From positions 372,001 through 436,000 of the forward strand of contig NZ_JAUCBP010000002.1 of assembly GCF_030362855.1 (NCBI RefSeq): a DNA stretch of 64,000 nucleotides. Reading direction: 5' to 3'. Within the stretch, counting starts at the first letter, position 1, and each line of letters opens with the position of its first letter. A program made the translations under genes and the position numbers. Origin of the DNA: Neoalteromonas arenosi (lineage in GTDB: Bacteria; Pseudomonadota; Gammaproteobacteria; Enterobacterales; Alteromonadaceae). The notes under the pieces were generated by a model, which saw only the letters and a program-made list of their open reading frames with translations, was not told the DNA's origin and did not search any database. Of this stretch, positions 17,985-26,089 are shown one piece after another.

Positions 17985-19259
17985 ATGACAGACAAGCAAA
18001 ACGGTGATAGTGATAATAAATTACTGTACTGCTCATTTTGTGGAAAGAGCCAACACGAAGTTCGCAAACTGATTGCGGGTCCTTCAGTTTTTATTTGCGA
18101 CGAATGTGTTGAATTATGCAATGACATTATTCGCGAAGAGATTAAAGAAATAGCGCCTAAGCAGGAACAAGATTCGCTGCCGAAACCGCATGAAATACAC
18201 GCTCATCTCGACGATTACGTTATTGGTCAAGAACACGCCAAAAAGGTGTTGTCGGTAGCGGTTTACAATCACTACAAGCGTTTGCGAAATGGCGATGTAC
18301 ACGACGGTGTTGAGCTGGGTAAAAGTAACATTTTGCTGATTGGTCCAACGGGCAGTGGTAAAACGTTACTTGCGGAAACCTTGGCGCGTTTGCTTGATGT
18401 CCCTTTTACAATGGCAGATGCAACCACATTAACCGAAGCCGGTTACGTGGGAGAAGACGTAGAAAATATCATCCAGAAGCTGTTACAGAAATGCGATTAT
18501 GACGTAGAAAAGGCCCAACGCGGGATTGTCTATATCGATGAAATCGACAAAATCTCACGTAAGTCTGACAATCCATCTATTACCCGTGATGTGTCAGGTG
18601 AGGGTGTTCAGCAAGCATTATTAAAGTTGATCGAAGGAACCATTGCATCAGTGCCACCGCAAGGCGGACGCAAGCATCCCCAGCAAGAGTTTTTACAGGT
18701 TGATACCTCAAAGATCCTGTTTATTTGTGGTGGAGCATTCGCTGGACTTGATAAAGTCATCGAACAGCGCGCCCACACTGGCACGGGTATTGGCTTCGGT
18801 GCCAAAGTTAAAGATTCGGATGATAAGAAAAAACTCACCGAGTTGTTCCGTAAAGTCGAGCCGGAAGATTTAGTCAAATATGGCTTAATTCCTGAGTTTA
18901 TCGGTCGTCTTCCGGTTGTTACTAGCTTGGAAGAGTTAAACGAAGAAGCGCTTATCCAAATACTGCGCGAACCGAAAAATGCGATTACAAAACAGTATGC
19001 AGCACTGTTCGCCATTGAAGACACAGAGCTCGAATTTCGCGATGATGCTTTGCATGCGATTGCCGGTAAAGCGATGCAGCGGAAAACAGGCGCACGGGGT
19101 TTGCGTTCGATAGTGGAAGCCGTGTTACTCGATACCATGTACGACTTACCTTCAATGAATGATGTCAGTAAAGTTGTTATAGACGAATCAGTCATCAAGG
19201 GGGAGTCCAAGCCCATCTTGATATACGATTCGCAAGATAAAAAAGCAGCATCTGAGTAA
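17985..19259 (+). CDS. clpX: ATP-dependent Clp protease ATP-binding subunit ClpX
   Basis: A 424-residue AAA+ unfoldase that feeds substrates to ClpP. The N-terminal zinc-binding domain has C16, C19, C38 and C41. Walker A is GPTGSGKT, the pore loop is 'GYVGED', Walker B is '[10 protein letters not shown]', and the ClpP-docking IGF-type loop is 'TGIGFGAKV' (about 266-274). The C-terminal small AAA domain includes '[11 protein letters not shown]' as sensor 2. Start ATG at 17985 lies about nine bases after an AGAGG. It is in the same operon as clpP and ends at a strong terminator, after which lon has its own heat-shock-type promoter. Confidence 0.98.
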   Translation: MTDKQNGDSDNKLLYCSFCGKSQHEVRKLIAGPSVFICDECVELCNDIIREEIKEIAPKQEQDSLPKPHEIHAHLDDYVIGQEHAKKVLSVAVYNHYKRLRNGDVHDGVELGKSNILLIGPTGSGKTLLAETLARLLDVPFTMADATTLTEAGYVGEDVENIIQKLLQKCDYDVEKAQRGIVYIDEIDKISRKSDNPSITRDVSGEGVQQALLKLIEGTIASVPPQGGRKHPQQEFLQVDTSKILFICGGAFAGLDKVIEQRAHTGTGIGFGAKVKDSDDKKKLTELFRKVEPEDLVKYGLIPEFIGRLPVVTSLEELNEEALIQILREPKNAITKQYAALFAIEDTELEFRDDALHAIAGKAMQRKTGARGLRSIVEAVLLDTMYDLPSMNDVSKVVIDESVIKGESKPILIYDSQDKKAASE

Positions 19260-19271
19260 CACTCAAATATG

Positions 19272-19296
19272 AAAGGCCCAGCGACGGGCCTTTTTT
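19272..19296 (+). terminator. intrinsic terminator after clpX
   Basis: AAAGGCCC and GGGCCTTT pair in an 8-bp stem with a 6-base loop; the T-run continues to 19296. It separates clpPX from lon. Confidence 0.92.
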
Positions 19297-19327
19297 GATA
19301 AAGACGCAACAAAATGCGATGGGGTGA

Positions 19328-19354
19328 TTGAACTTTACTTCCGCAACCCCATAT
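19328..19354 (+). promoter_or_regulatory. heat-shock (sigma32-type) promoter of lon
   Basis: TTGAA (19328-19332) and CCCCATAT (19347-19354) are separated by 14 bases, matching the sigma32 consensus CTTGAA-N(11-16)-CCCCATNT. It lies 30 bases before the lon ATG. lon is a known sigma32 target in enterobacteria. Confidence 0.8.
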
Positions 19355-19384
19355 AAATCCGATACGCAGTTTATGAGAGAAAGC

Positions 19385-21739
19385 ATGTCAAAAGAGCAAT
19401 CACAGCGCACGGAAATGCCAGTATTGGCGTTGCGCGATGTCGTGGTTTATCCGCATATGGTTATCCCGCTATTTGTTGGACGGGAAAAATCGATCCGCTG
19501 CCTTGATGCGGCGATGGCTAATGACAAACAAATCTTCCTAGTGGCGCAAAAAGACGCCGGAGTTGATGAACCTGCCCAAGACGATATATACAACGTCGGT
19601 ACAGTAGCAACGATTTTACAGCTGCTAAAGCTACCTGATGGTACTGTCAAAGTATTAGTCGAAGGCAACATACGCGGTCGCGTTGAAGGATTGAGTAAAA
19701 CGGAGCCGTATTTTGCCGCTGATGTTGAGCAAGTTGAAGGTGAATCGATTCCCGAGGGGGAGCAGGATGTCTTGATCCGCTCTGCAGTAAGCCAATTTGA
19801 AGGTTATGTAAAGCTCAACAAAAAAATCCCGCCCGAGGTCCTAACATCGCTCAATGGTATTGAAGATGCTGCGCGTCTAGCGGATACCATGGCTGCGCAT
19901 ATGCCACTTAAGTTAGCCGAAAAGCAAAAGGTATTGGAAATGTCTGGCGTTAATGAGCGCTTAGAATACCTAATGGCGCTGATGGAAGGCGAAATTGATG
20001 TATTGCAGGTTGAAAAGAAAATCCGCACTCGCGTCAAGAAGCAAATGGAAAAGAGCCAGCGCGAATATTATCTCAACGAGCAAATGAAGGCGATCCAGAA
20101 AGAGCTGGGTGAATTGGATGAGGCGCCCGATGAGTTTGAGGCGCTCAACAAAAAAATTGACGAAGCGAAAATGCCCGATGAAGCCAAAGATAAGGCCGTC
20201 GCCGAGCTGAAGAAGCTTAAAATGATGTCGCCAATGTCTGCTGAGGCCACGGTAGTGCGAAGCTACATTGATTGGTTGACTGGCGTGCCCTGGCATAAGA
20301 GGTCTGCAGTTAAAAAAGACTTGGGTAAAGCTGAAAAAGTACTCGATGCAGACCATTACGGTTTAGAAAAGGTCAAGGAGCGTATTATTGAGTATCTCGC
20401 CGTCCAACAGCGCGTGAAAAAGCTCAAAGGTCCGATTCTTTGTCTAGTGGGGCCGCCGGGAGTGGGTAAAACGTCTCTGGGTCAATCCATCGCTAAAGCG
20501 ACGGGACGGAAGTATGTGCGCATGGCATTAGGTGGCGTGCGCGATGAAGCTGAAATACGCGGTCACCGCCGTACTTACATCGGTTCAATGCCGGGTAAAC
20601 TCATCCAGAAGATGTCGAAAGTGGGGGTCAAAAATCCACTGTTTTTACTCGATGAAATCGACAAAATGTCATCGGATATGCGCGGTGATCCGAGCTCCGC
20701 GTTATTAGAAGTTCTCGATCCCGAGCAGAATAGTAGCTTTAGTGATCACTATTTAGAGGTCGACTACGACTTATCTGATGTGATGTTTGTTGCAACGTCA
20801 AATAGTATGAATATTCCAGGCCCGCTACTGGATCGGATGGAAGTGATTCGTCTTTCTGGTTATACCGAAGATGAGAAACTGAACATTGCCCAGCGTCATT
20901 TGGTGTCCAAGCAAATTGAGCGCAATGGGCTTAAGCCCGATGAACTGGAAATAACTGATTCTGCTATTTTAGGCATGATCCGGTATTACACCCGTGAAGC
21001 AGGTGTGCGAAGTCTTGAGCGCGAAATATCAAAAGTATGCCGAAAAGCCGTCAAGCATATTTTACTCAACGAGAGTGTGGGTAAAGTCGTCGTCACACAG
21101 GATAACTTAAAAGAGTATTTGGGCGTTCAGCGCTTTGACTACGGCAAAGCGGATAAGCAAAACCAAATCGGTCAGGTCACTGGGCTCGCTTGGACCCAAG
21201 TGGGCGGTGATTTGTTGACTATCGAAACGACCTCGGTGATTGGCAAAGGTAAGATGACATTTACCGGCTCACTGGGCGACGTAATGCAAGAGTCTATTAA
21301 AACGGCTATGACCGTTGTTAGAAGCCGTGCTGACAAGTTGCGGATCAACAACGACTTTCATGAAAAGCGTGATATTCACGTACACGTGCCTGAAGGAGCG
21401 ACACCCAAAGATGGACCAAGTGCGGGTATTGGCATGTGCACAGCACTAGTATCTTGCTTAACGGGTAATCCTGTGAAGTGTGATGTAGCCATGACTGGTG
21501 AAATTACATTGCGCGGTGAAGTATTGGCGATTGGAGGCTTGAAAGAAAAGCTATTGGCAGCGCATCGCGGTGGGATTAAAACCGTCGTCATTCCGCATGA
21601 AAATGAACGTGATTTGGAAGAGATACCGGATAATGTGAAGAAAGATCTAAACATTCACCCTGTTCGGTGGATAGATGAAGTTCTTGATATTGCGTTACAG
21701 GAACCCGTAGAGTCGTTTTCTGTAGGCTCTGAGAAGTAA
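19385..21739 (+). CDS. lon: ATP-dependent protease Lon
   Basis: A 784-residue AAA+ serine protease, the same length as the E. coli enzyme. The N-terminal LON substrate domain starts 'MPVLALRDVVVYPHMVIPLFVGR'; a central coiled coil follows; Walker A is GPPGVGKTS, Walker B 'LFLLDEIDKM'; the peptidase Ser-Lys dyad is S679 in 'KDGPSAG' and K722 in 'GGLKEKLLAA', the same numbers as E. coli. I start at the ATG at 19385 behind an AGAGA; the frame is open to a TTG at 19328 but that lies inside the heat-shock promoter. It degrades misfolded and regulatory proteins in the cytoplasm. Confidence 0.97.
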   Translation: MSKEQSQRTEMPVLALRDVVVYPHMVIPLFVGREKSIRCLDAAMANDKQIFLVAQKDAGVDEPAQDDIYNVGTVATILQLLKLPDGTVKVLVEGNIRGRVEGLSKTEPYFAADVEQVEGESIPEGEQDVLIRSAVSQFEGYVKLNKKIPPEVLTSLNGIEDAARLADTMAAHMPLKLAEKQKVLEMSGVNERLEYLMALMEGEIDVLQVEKKIRTRVKKQMEKSQREYYLNEQMKAIQKELGELDEAPDEFEALNKKIDEAKMPDEAKDKAVAELKKLKMMSPMSAEATVVRSYIDWLTGVPWHKRSAVKKDLGKAEKVLDADHYGLEKVKERIIEYLAVQQRVKKLKGPILCLVGPPGVGKTSLGQSIAKATGRKYVRMALGGVRDEAEIRGHRRTYIGSMPGKLIQKMSKVGVKNPLFLLDEIDKMSSDMRGDPSSALLEVLDPEQNSSFSDHYLEVDYDLSDVMFVATSNSMNIPGPLLDRMEVIRLSGYTEDEKLNIAQRHLVSKQIERNGLKPDELEITDSAILGMIRYYTREAGVRSLEREISKVCRKAVKHILLNESVGKVVVTQDNLKEYLGVQRFDYGKADKQNQIGQVTGLAWTQVGGDLLTIETTSVIGKGKMTFTGSLGDVMQESIKTAMTVVRSRADKLRINNDFHEKRDIHVHVPEGATPKDGPSAGIGMCTALVSCLTGNPVKCDVAMTGEITLRGEVLAIGGLKEKLLAAHRGGIKTVVIPHENERDLEEIPDNVKKDLNIHPVRWIDEVLDIALQEPVESFSVGSEK

Positions 21740-21961
21740 GTAATCCTGTGTTCAATTGGGGGCAACCTCAGGTAAATTGGGCGTTTCGCCATCAATTGGT
21801 TAAAAAGTGAGCGGTGAGGCCCATTTTTTTGCACTTTTTTAACGAATATAGCTTCACACGGCAAATAGTTGTGATACCTTTAATGGGTATTCGCTTCTAG
21901 CCTTTGCCACCAAAGGGGTGGCAGCTTATTCGTGAGAAGTTAATAAATTGTAAACAGATGC
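21740..21961 (+). other. lon-hupB intergenic region with hairpins
   Basis: No gene is seen. TGGGC (21777-21781)/GCCCA with a following T7, and AAAAAGTG (21802-21809)/CACTTTTT (21832-21839), may form weak alternative terminator stems for lon. A perfect 7-bp hairpin TGCCACC-AAAGG-GGTGGCA lies at 21905-21923, just before the hupB promoter; it has no T-run and its role is unknown. Confidence 0.4.
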
Positions 21962-21990
21962 TTGATGTATTTCATTAGGCTTGCTATAAC
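21962..21990 (+). promoter_or_regulatory. sigma70 promoter of hupB
   Basis: TTGATG (21962-21967) and TATAAC (21985-21990), 17 bases apart. Its position shows that an upstream in-frame ATG at 21962 is not the HU start. Confidence 0.75.
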
Positions 21991-21995
21991 AACTT

Positions 21996-22013
21996 GGCAA
22001 AAACGGTTTTGCC
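21996..22013 (+). promoter_or_regulatory. 5'-leader hairpin of hupB
   Basis: GGCAAAA-ACGG-TTTTGCC is a perfect 7-bp stem with a 4-base loop, starting close to the expected transcript start and ending 32 bases before the GTG. It could stabilise the messenger or modulate translation. Confidence 0.5.
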
Positions 22014-22045
22014 TCACAAAAATAACAACCGAAGGGGATCTTATT

Positions 22046-22318
22046 GTGAACAAGTCTCAACTAATTGATACCATTGCTGCTAGTGCAGATATTTCAAAAG
22101 CAGCGGCAGGACGTGCTCTAGACGCTTTCACGGACGCTGTTACTGCAGCATTGAAAGATGGTGATCAAGTAGCACTTGTTGGTTTTGGTACTTTCTCAGT
22201 ACGCGAGCGTGCAGCTCGTAGTGGTCGCAACCCACAAACTGGCCAAACAATTCAAATCGCAGCAGCGAAAGTTCCATCTTTCAAAGCTGGTAAAGCTCTT
22301 AAAGACGCGTGTAACTAA
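22046..22318 (+). CDS. hupB: DNA-binding protein HU-beta
   Basis: A 90-residue nucleoid protein, the standard HU length, starting at GTG with GAAGGGG upstream. The sequence begins '[20 protein letters not shown]' after the initiator and has the DNA-binding arm '[11 protein letters not shown]' with the minor-groove proline, preceded by '[16 protein letters not shown]'. HU dimers bend and compact DNA. A longer frame beginning at 21962 runs through the promoter and is rejected. The gene sits between lon and ppiD as in many gammaproteobacteria and ends in a strong terminator. Confidence 0.97.
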   Translation: MNKSQLIDTIAASADISKAAAGRALDAFTDAVTAALKDGDQVALVGFGTFSVRERAARSGRNPQTGQTIQIAAAKVPSFKAGKALKDACN

Positions 22319-22343
22319 TACGCCGTATTTAGTATCGCAAACG

Positions 22344-22374
22344 AAAGCCCCTGACACAGTCGGGGGCTTTTTTT
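22344..22374 (+). terminator. intrinsic terminator after hupB
   Basis: AAAGCCCCTGAC and GTCGGGGGCTTT form a 12-bp stem with one T-G pair and an ACA loop; the T-run continues to 22374. Confidence 0.95.
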
Positions 22375-22465
22375 ATCGGTGAGCAAAATCCCACTATGGT
22401 CGAAAATCAACGCATTTTCAGGCCTGCTAGCTGAAATAAGCTGTCGAGATATTTTCTAATTGGGG

Positions 22466-22471
22466 TATAAT
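22466..22471 (+). promoter_or_regulatory. -10 element of ppiD promoter
   Basis: A perfect TATAAT followed by the G/C-rich CGCGCCC, 79 bases before ppiD. The -35 region 17 bases upstream is poor, so strength is uncertain. Confidence 0.5.
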
Positions 22472-22550
22472 TCGCGCCCGAAAAATAAATAAATTCACGC
22501 GTTGTTCAAAAACAAACGCAGTCAATGGTGTTATGGAGAGTTTCTAAGCC

Positions 22551-24440
22551 ATGTTAGATAAAATTAGAGAAGGTGCTCAGGGGCCTTGGGCAATGGTGGT
22601 TATTGCCTTGATTGTCTTGAGCTTCGTGTTTGCGGGCGTCGGTAGTTACTTAACCGGTTCGACGCAAACAGCTGTCGCTTCAGTGAATGGTGTTGAAATC
22701 CAACAAAATACGTTAGAACGTGCTTACCAGGCCGAACGTAACCGCCTTGAATCTCAATTTGGGGAAGGTGTTGCGGCATTGTTTGCCAATCCCGAGTATT
22801 TACAAGATTTTCGTCAAGGTGTACTTGACCGACTGATTGGTGAAGAGTTAGTTGAACAGAAAGCCCAAGCTTTGGGATTGCGGGTCAGCGATGACCAAAT
22901 ACGTGACACGATTCGTGCGATGCCGGAGTTTCAGGTGGGTGCCCAGTTCAACAATGAACGCTATCAAGCCATAATCCAACAAGCAGGTTTCCAGCCTAAC
23001 TCATTCAGAGATTACATGCGTGCAGAAATGACGCGTGACCAACTCGCTAGAGCCCTAGCGGGTAGCGAGTTTACCCTGCCGGGTGAAGTAGAGCGTGCGA
23101 ATCTATTGCAAAGTCAAACGCGTAATATAGAAGTTGTTACTATTGCCGCGCAGCCTTTTGCTGACGCTATCGAATTATCTGAAGATGATATTAATGCGTT
23201 TTATCAGTCGAACCTAAATACATACGACACCGAAGAGAAAGTGGCTTTGGCGTATGTTGAGCTTCGCGTTGCAGACCTGGCTGGTGAAGTCGATGTTACT
23301 GAAGATGAAATTCTTGAGTACTACACACAAAATCAAGCGAGCTATATGACTGAGGAAGAGCGCCGAGTGTCACATATCATGGTTGAATTAAGCGATGATG
23401 AAGCTGCTGCTGAAGCTGAAGCGATGGCGTTGCTTGCGCGTGTGCAAGCAGGAGAAGATTTTGCTGCGTTAGCGGAAGCTGAGTCAGATGATATCGCCAG
23501 TGCTGAATTAGGTGGCGATCTTGACTTCTTTGGTCGTGACATCATGGAGCCTGCATTTGAAGAGGCTGCTTTTGCCCTAGACAATGTTGGAGACGTGACA
23601 GAGTTAGTTAAAACGGATTTCGGTTTTCATATTATTAAACTGACTGACATCAAGCCTGAAGATGTCACACCGCTAGTGGAAGTGCAGGAAGATATTCGAT
23701 TATTGCTTGAAACAGACAAGGCCACTGGACTTTTCTATGCTCGCCAGCAAGATATGGCACAACTCGCGTTTGAATTGCCTGACACTTTGGTAGACGTTGC
23801 TGGAGCAATCGGAGCAGAAGTTAAAACCACTGAGTTGTTCACACAAGGCGCTGCACCAGCAGCGGTAAATTACCCACAAGTATTGGCGGTGGCGTTTTCC
23901 TCAGACATTATTAACGATGGTGTTAACTCTGATGTTATTCAGATAAGTGATGAACACGTGATGGTTGTGCGCGCCGAGCAATATGAGCCTCAGCGGACTA
24001 AATCATTGGAAGAAGTGCGCACTGAGATAGAAATGGCGTTACGCGCAGAAAGAGCCCAACAAGAAGCGCTAGCCTTTGCTGATGACTTAATGGCTAAGGT
24101 TATCGCAGAAGAATCTATTGATACTGAGTTGAGTGATAATGGCTTGCAGTGGGAAGCGTTTAATGACTTAACTCGCATGATGTCTACACCGGGTCTTTTG
24201 GTTGTTGAACAAGCCTTCACTTTAGGACTTGAGCAAGGTGAAAACGTGACAACTGTGGCAAAGAACAATGGTGATGTTGCACTCGTTAAATTATTGTCTG
24301 TGGAGTCGCCGACTGAAATAGATGAAGCACAGTTGGATGCTTTAAGACAGAGATTGACTTCAACATACAGTCAAACTAATTACGCAGCCTTTGTTGAAGC
24401 GCTGCGCGCTGAGGCAGACGTTCAAGTGTTTGCGCGCTAA
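22551..24440 (+). CDS. ppiD: periplasmic chaperone PpiD (SurA/parvulin type)
   Basis: A 629-residue inner-membrane-anchored periplasmic chaperone that contacts proteins leaving the Sec translocon. 'MLDKIREGAQGPWAMVVIAL' opens the family signature; one membrane segment spans about residues 14-36; a SurA-like N-terminal chaperone domain follows; the parvulin domain lies near 265-365 with 'RRVSHIMVE' and 'GGDLDFFGRDIMEPAFEEAAFAL'. Length is standard. It closes the tig-ppiD block and is followed by a bidirectional terminator shared with the small convergent gene. Confidence 0.96.
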   Translation: MLDKIREGAQGPWAMVVIALIVLSFVFAGVGSYLTGSTQTAVASVNGVEIQQNTLERAYQAERNRLESQFGEGVAALFANPEYLQDFRQGVLDRLIGEELVEQKAQALGLRVSDDQIRDTIRAMPEFQVGAQFNNERYQAIIQQAGFQPNSFRDYMRAEMTRDQLARALAGSEFTLPGEVERANLLQSQTRNIEVVTIAAQPFADAIELSEDDINAFYQSNLNTYDTEEKVALAYVELRVADLAGEVDVTEDEILEYYTQNQASYMTEEERRVSHIMVELSDDEAAAEAEAMALLARVQAGEDFAALAEAESDDIASAELGGDLDFFGRDIMEPAFEEAAFALDNVGDVTELVKTDFGFHIIKLTDIKPEDVTPLVEVQEDIRLLLETDKATGLFYARQQDMAQLAFELPDTLVDVAGAIGAEVKTTELFTQGAAPAAVNYPQVLAVAFSSDIINDGVNSDVIQISDEHVMVVRAEQYEPQRTKSLEEVRTEIEMALRAERAQQEALAFADDLMAKVIAEESIDTELSDNGLQWEAFNDLTRMMSTPGLLVVEQAFTLGLEQGENVTTVAKNNGDVALVKLLSVESPTEIDEAQLDALRQRLTSTYSQTNYAAFVEALRAEADVQVFAR

Positions 24441-24464
24441 TAATCAGTAGTTGTTTTAAGAAGT

Positions 24465-24497
24465 AAAAAGCCCCGCTCATGTAGCGGGGCTTTTTTT
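24465..24497. terminator. bidirectional terminator between ppiD and small membrane protein gene
   Basis: AAAAAGCCCCGCT and AGCGGGGCTTTTT pair over 13 bp with a 5-base loop; T-runs flank it on both strands. It can end ppiD on the plus strand and the 58-residue gene on the minus strand. Confidence 0.93.
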
Positions 24498-24672
24498 ATT
24501 GATTTTGCGTGATAAACAACAGCAGAGTGTATGCAAGAGTTATGACGACTGAAAATATAAAGATGTACACAAACCCTTGTTTCCCCTGACCTAGCGAATA
24601 GCCCCGCGATTTTAAATACAGGATCCATAGAATGCATAGTGTGATGGGTATCAAAGCCAGAAAGCGAATCAA
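24496..24672 (-). CDS. small two-helix membrane protein
   Basis: A 58-residue frame read by eye. It starts at TTG (24672) behind GGAG at 7-base spacing and ends with TAA that abuts the bidirectional terminator. The product has two hydrophobic helices, about residues 3-20 (FLALIPITLCILWILYL) and 33-54 (FVYIFIFSVVITLAYTLL), joined by a basic, glycine-rich loop 'KSRGYSLGQGKQG'. The clean start, stop, terminator and protein-like composition make it a convincing gene. A 66-residue frame over the same bases lacks these features. It is divergent from dapE. I recall similar unnamed small proteins in marine gammaproteobacteria but cannot confirm identity. Function unknown. Confidence 0.75.
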   Translation of the reverse strand: MIRFLALIPITLCILWILYLKSRGYSLGQGKQGFVYIFIFSVVITLAYTLLLFITQNQ

Positions 24673-24793
24673 TGTAAAACTCCAGTATTTTGTTTCTGTT
24701 AGTTTGCGTTAATACGAATTGACAGTCAAAAAGGCCACAATTTAAATCAGTGATTTACAAACGGGCCGCGCATAGTGTTGTTTGCATTAGATA

Positions 24794-24821
24794 TTGTCAC
24801 AATACTGTCGTGTTGTAGTAA
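24794..24821 (+). promoter_or_regulatory. possible promoter of dapE
   Basis: TTGTCA (24794-24799) and TAGTAA (24816-24821) with a 16-base spacer, 60 bases before the dapE ATG. A moderate match only. Confidence 0.35.
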
Positions 24822-24881
24822 TTAAATTGTCATTCACCGGCGGCAAGCTAAAGCATCATTCATCGGCGAAAATTGTCGTTT

Positions 24882-26054
24882 ATGTCAGTAACTCAGCCAA
24901 ATCCTCAGTTGCGCAGTAATGCCTTGTGTATTGCTGAGGCGCTTATTGCGAGACCTTCAATTACCCCTGACGACGCTGGTTGCCAGCACTTTTTGCGAAC
25001 CCGGTTAGAGCGACTAGGTTTTAATTGCATTACCCTCGAGGTCAATGGTGTAACTAATCTCATTGCTCGAATTGGCAATGGGGAGCGGCATATTGCCTTT
25101 AACGGTCATACAGATGTAGTGCCGCCGGGTGATTTGAACCGTTGGAATACGGACCCCTTTACGCCCGTTTTGCATGCAGGGCGCTTATATGGTCGTGGGG
25201 CTGCAGATATGAAGACAGGCTTAGCGGCAATGCTCGCAGCTTGCGAAGCGTTTGATTGGCGTTCATTGGCATCTGAACTATCATTTTGGTGGCTGATCAC
25301 GAGCGATGAAGAAGGTGAAGCTGAACACGGTAGTTTGGCGATACAGCAGTATTTGCAGAGCCAAGGAGTGGAGCTTAGTAGTGTCCTAATCGCTGAACCG
25401 ACTGCCGCCACCCAAGCGGGCGATTGCATCAAAGTAGGCCGACGCGGTTCGCTATCAGCACGAGTGAATATCCAGGGCCGTCAAGGTCATGTTGCCTATC
25501 CAAAACAAACCATTAACGCAGCGTTACAGGGTGCCAAAATTGCAATGGCACTGTCGGAGATTGAATTTGCACCGGGCTCTGTGGATTTCCCCGGTACAAC
25601 ATTGCAAGTGACGCAAATTGACAGTGGGACACATGTGGACAATTTAGTACCTGGACGCGCCTCGGTGGCATTCAATGTGCGCTATGCCAGTGATTTTAAT
25701 GAGACTTCATTAAAGGCTTTACTGACAGATGCCATAAGCACAGTTGGCGCCGATGTTGATGTTCAATGGGAGCGTCTATGTGAAGCGTACTTATCAAATC
25801 CAACGGGGGGCGAAAACTGCCTAATCAATATTGCCGAAGCAGCCATTTTTGAGCATTCAGGACGTTTTCCTGTGCTGAGCACCGCTGGGGGCACTTCTGA
25901 TGGCCGTTTTTTTGCAACTGAGGGTACTCAAGTCATTGAAATAGGAGTGTCTAATCGAACGATTCACCAAGCCAATGAATCTATCGCAATAGATGATTTG
26001 GAGCAATTAACCGCGATTTTCATCCGTATTTTGCCGCAATGGTTGGGTAGATAA
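24882..26054 (+). CDS. dapE: succinyl-diaminopimelate desuccinylase
   Basis: A 390-residue M20-family zinc amidohydrolase of the lysine/diaminopimelate pathway, splitting N-succinyl-LL-diaminopimelate. Metal and catalytic motifs: 'FNGHTDVVPPGD' with the metal His and catalytic Asp, 'GRGAADMKTG' with the bridging Asp, 'TSDEEGEAEHG' with the catalytic Glu pair, and 'STAGGTSDGRF' typical of DapE. The C-terminal histidine lies in 'NRTIHQANE'. I start at ATG 24882; a TTG at 24873 would add three residues. The ribosome binding site is weak. DapE supplies meso-DAP for peptidoglycan, fitting the envelope theme. Confidence 0.96.
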   Translation: MSVTQPNPQLRSNALCIAEALIARPSITPDDAGCQHFLRTRLERLGFNCITLEVNGVTNLIARIGNGERHIAFNGHTDVVPPGDLNRWNTDPFTPVLHAGRLYGRGAADMKTGLAAMLAACEAFDWRSLASELSFWWLITSDEEGEAEHGSLAIQQYLQSQGVELSSVLIAEPTAATQAGDCIKVGRRGSLSARVNIQGRQGHVAYPKQTINAALQGAKIAMALSEIEFAPGSVDFPGTTLQVTQIDSGTHVDNLVPGRASVAFNVRYASDFNETSLKALLTDAISTVGADVDVQWERLCEAYLSNPTGGENCLINIAEAAIFEHSGRFPVLSTAGGTSDGRFFATEGTQVIEIGVSNRTIHQANESIAIDDLEQLTAIFIRILPQWLGR

Positions 26055-26059
26055 ATGCG

Positions 26060-26089
26060 ATTCGCTAGCGCTTTAACTCGCTAGCGAAT
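26060..26089. terminator. perfect inverted repeat between dapE and the acyltransferase gene
   Basis: ATTCGCTAGCG (26060-26070) and CGCTAGCGAAT (26079-26089) are an exact 11-bp inverted repeat with an 8-base loop, in the gap between the convergent genes and overlapping the 3' end of the minus-strand gene. There is no T-run on either strand, so it is a possible factor-assisted or bidirectional terminator. Confidence 0.5.

Noticed and set aside
18608-19312. Long minus-strand frame antisense to clpX
   Set aside because: It is a by-product of the clpX codon pattern; the composition is serine-rich and shows no family signature, promoter or ribosome binding site.
24437-24637. 66-codon minus-strand frame next to ppiD
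   Set aside because: It runs through the terminator stem and lacks a ribosome binding site; the alternative 58-residue frame ending at the terminator is far better supported.
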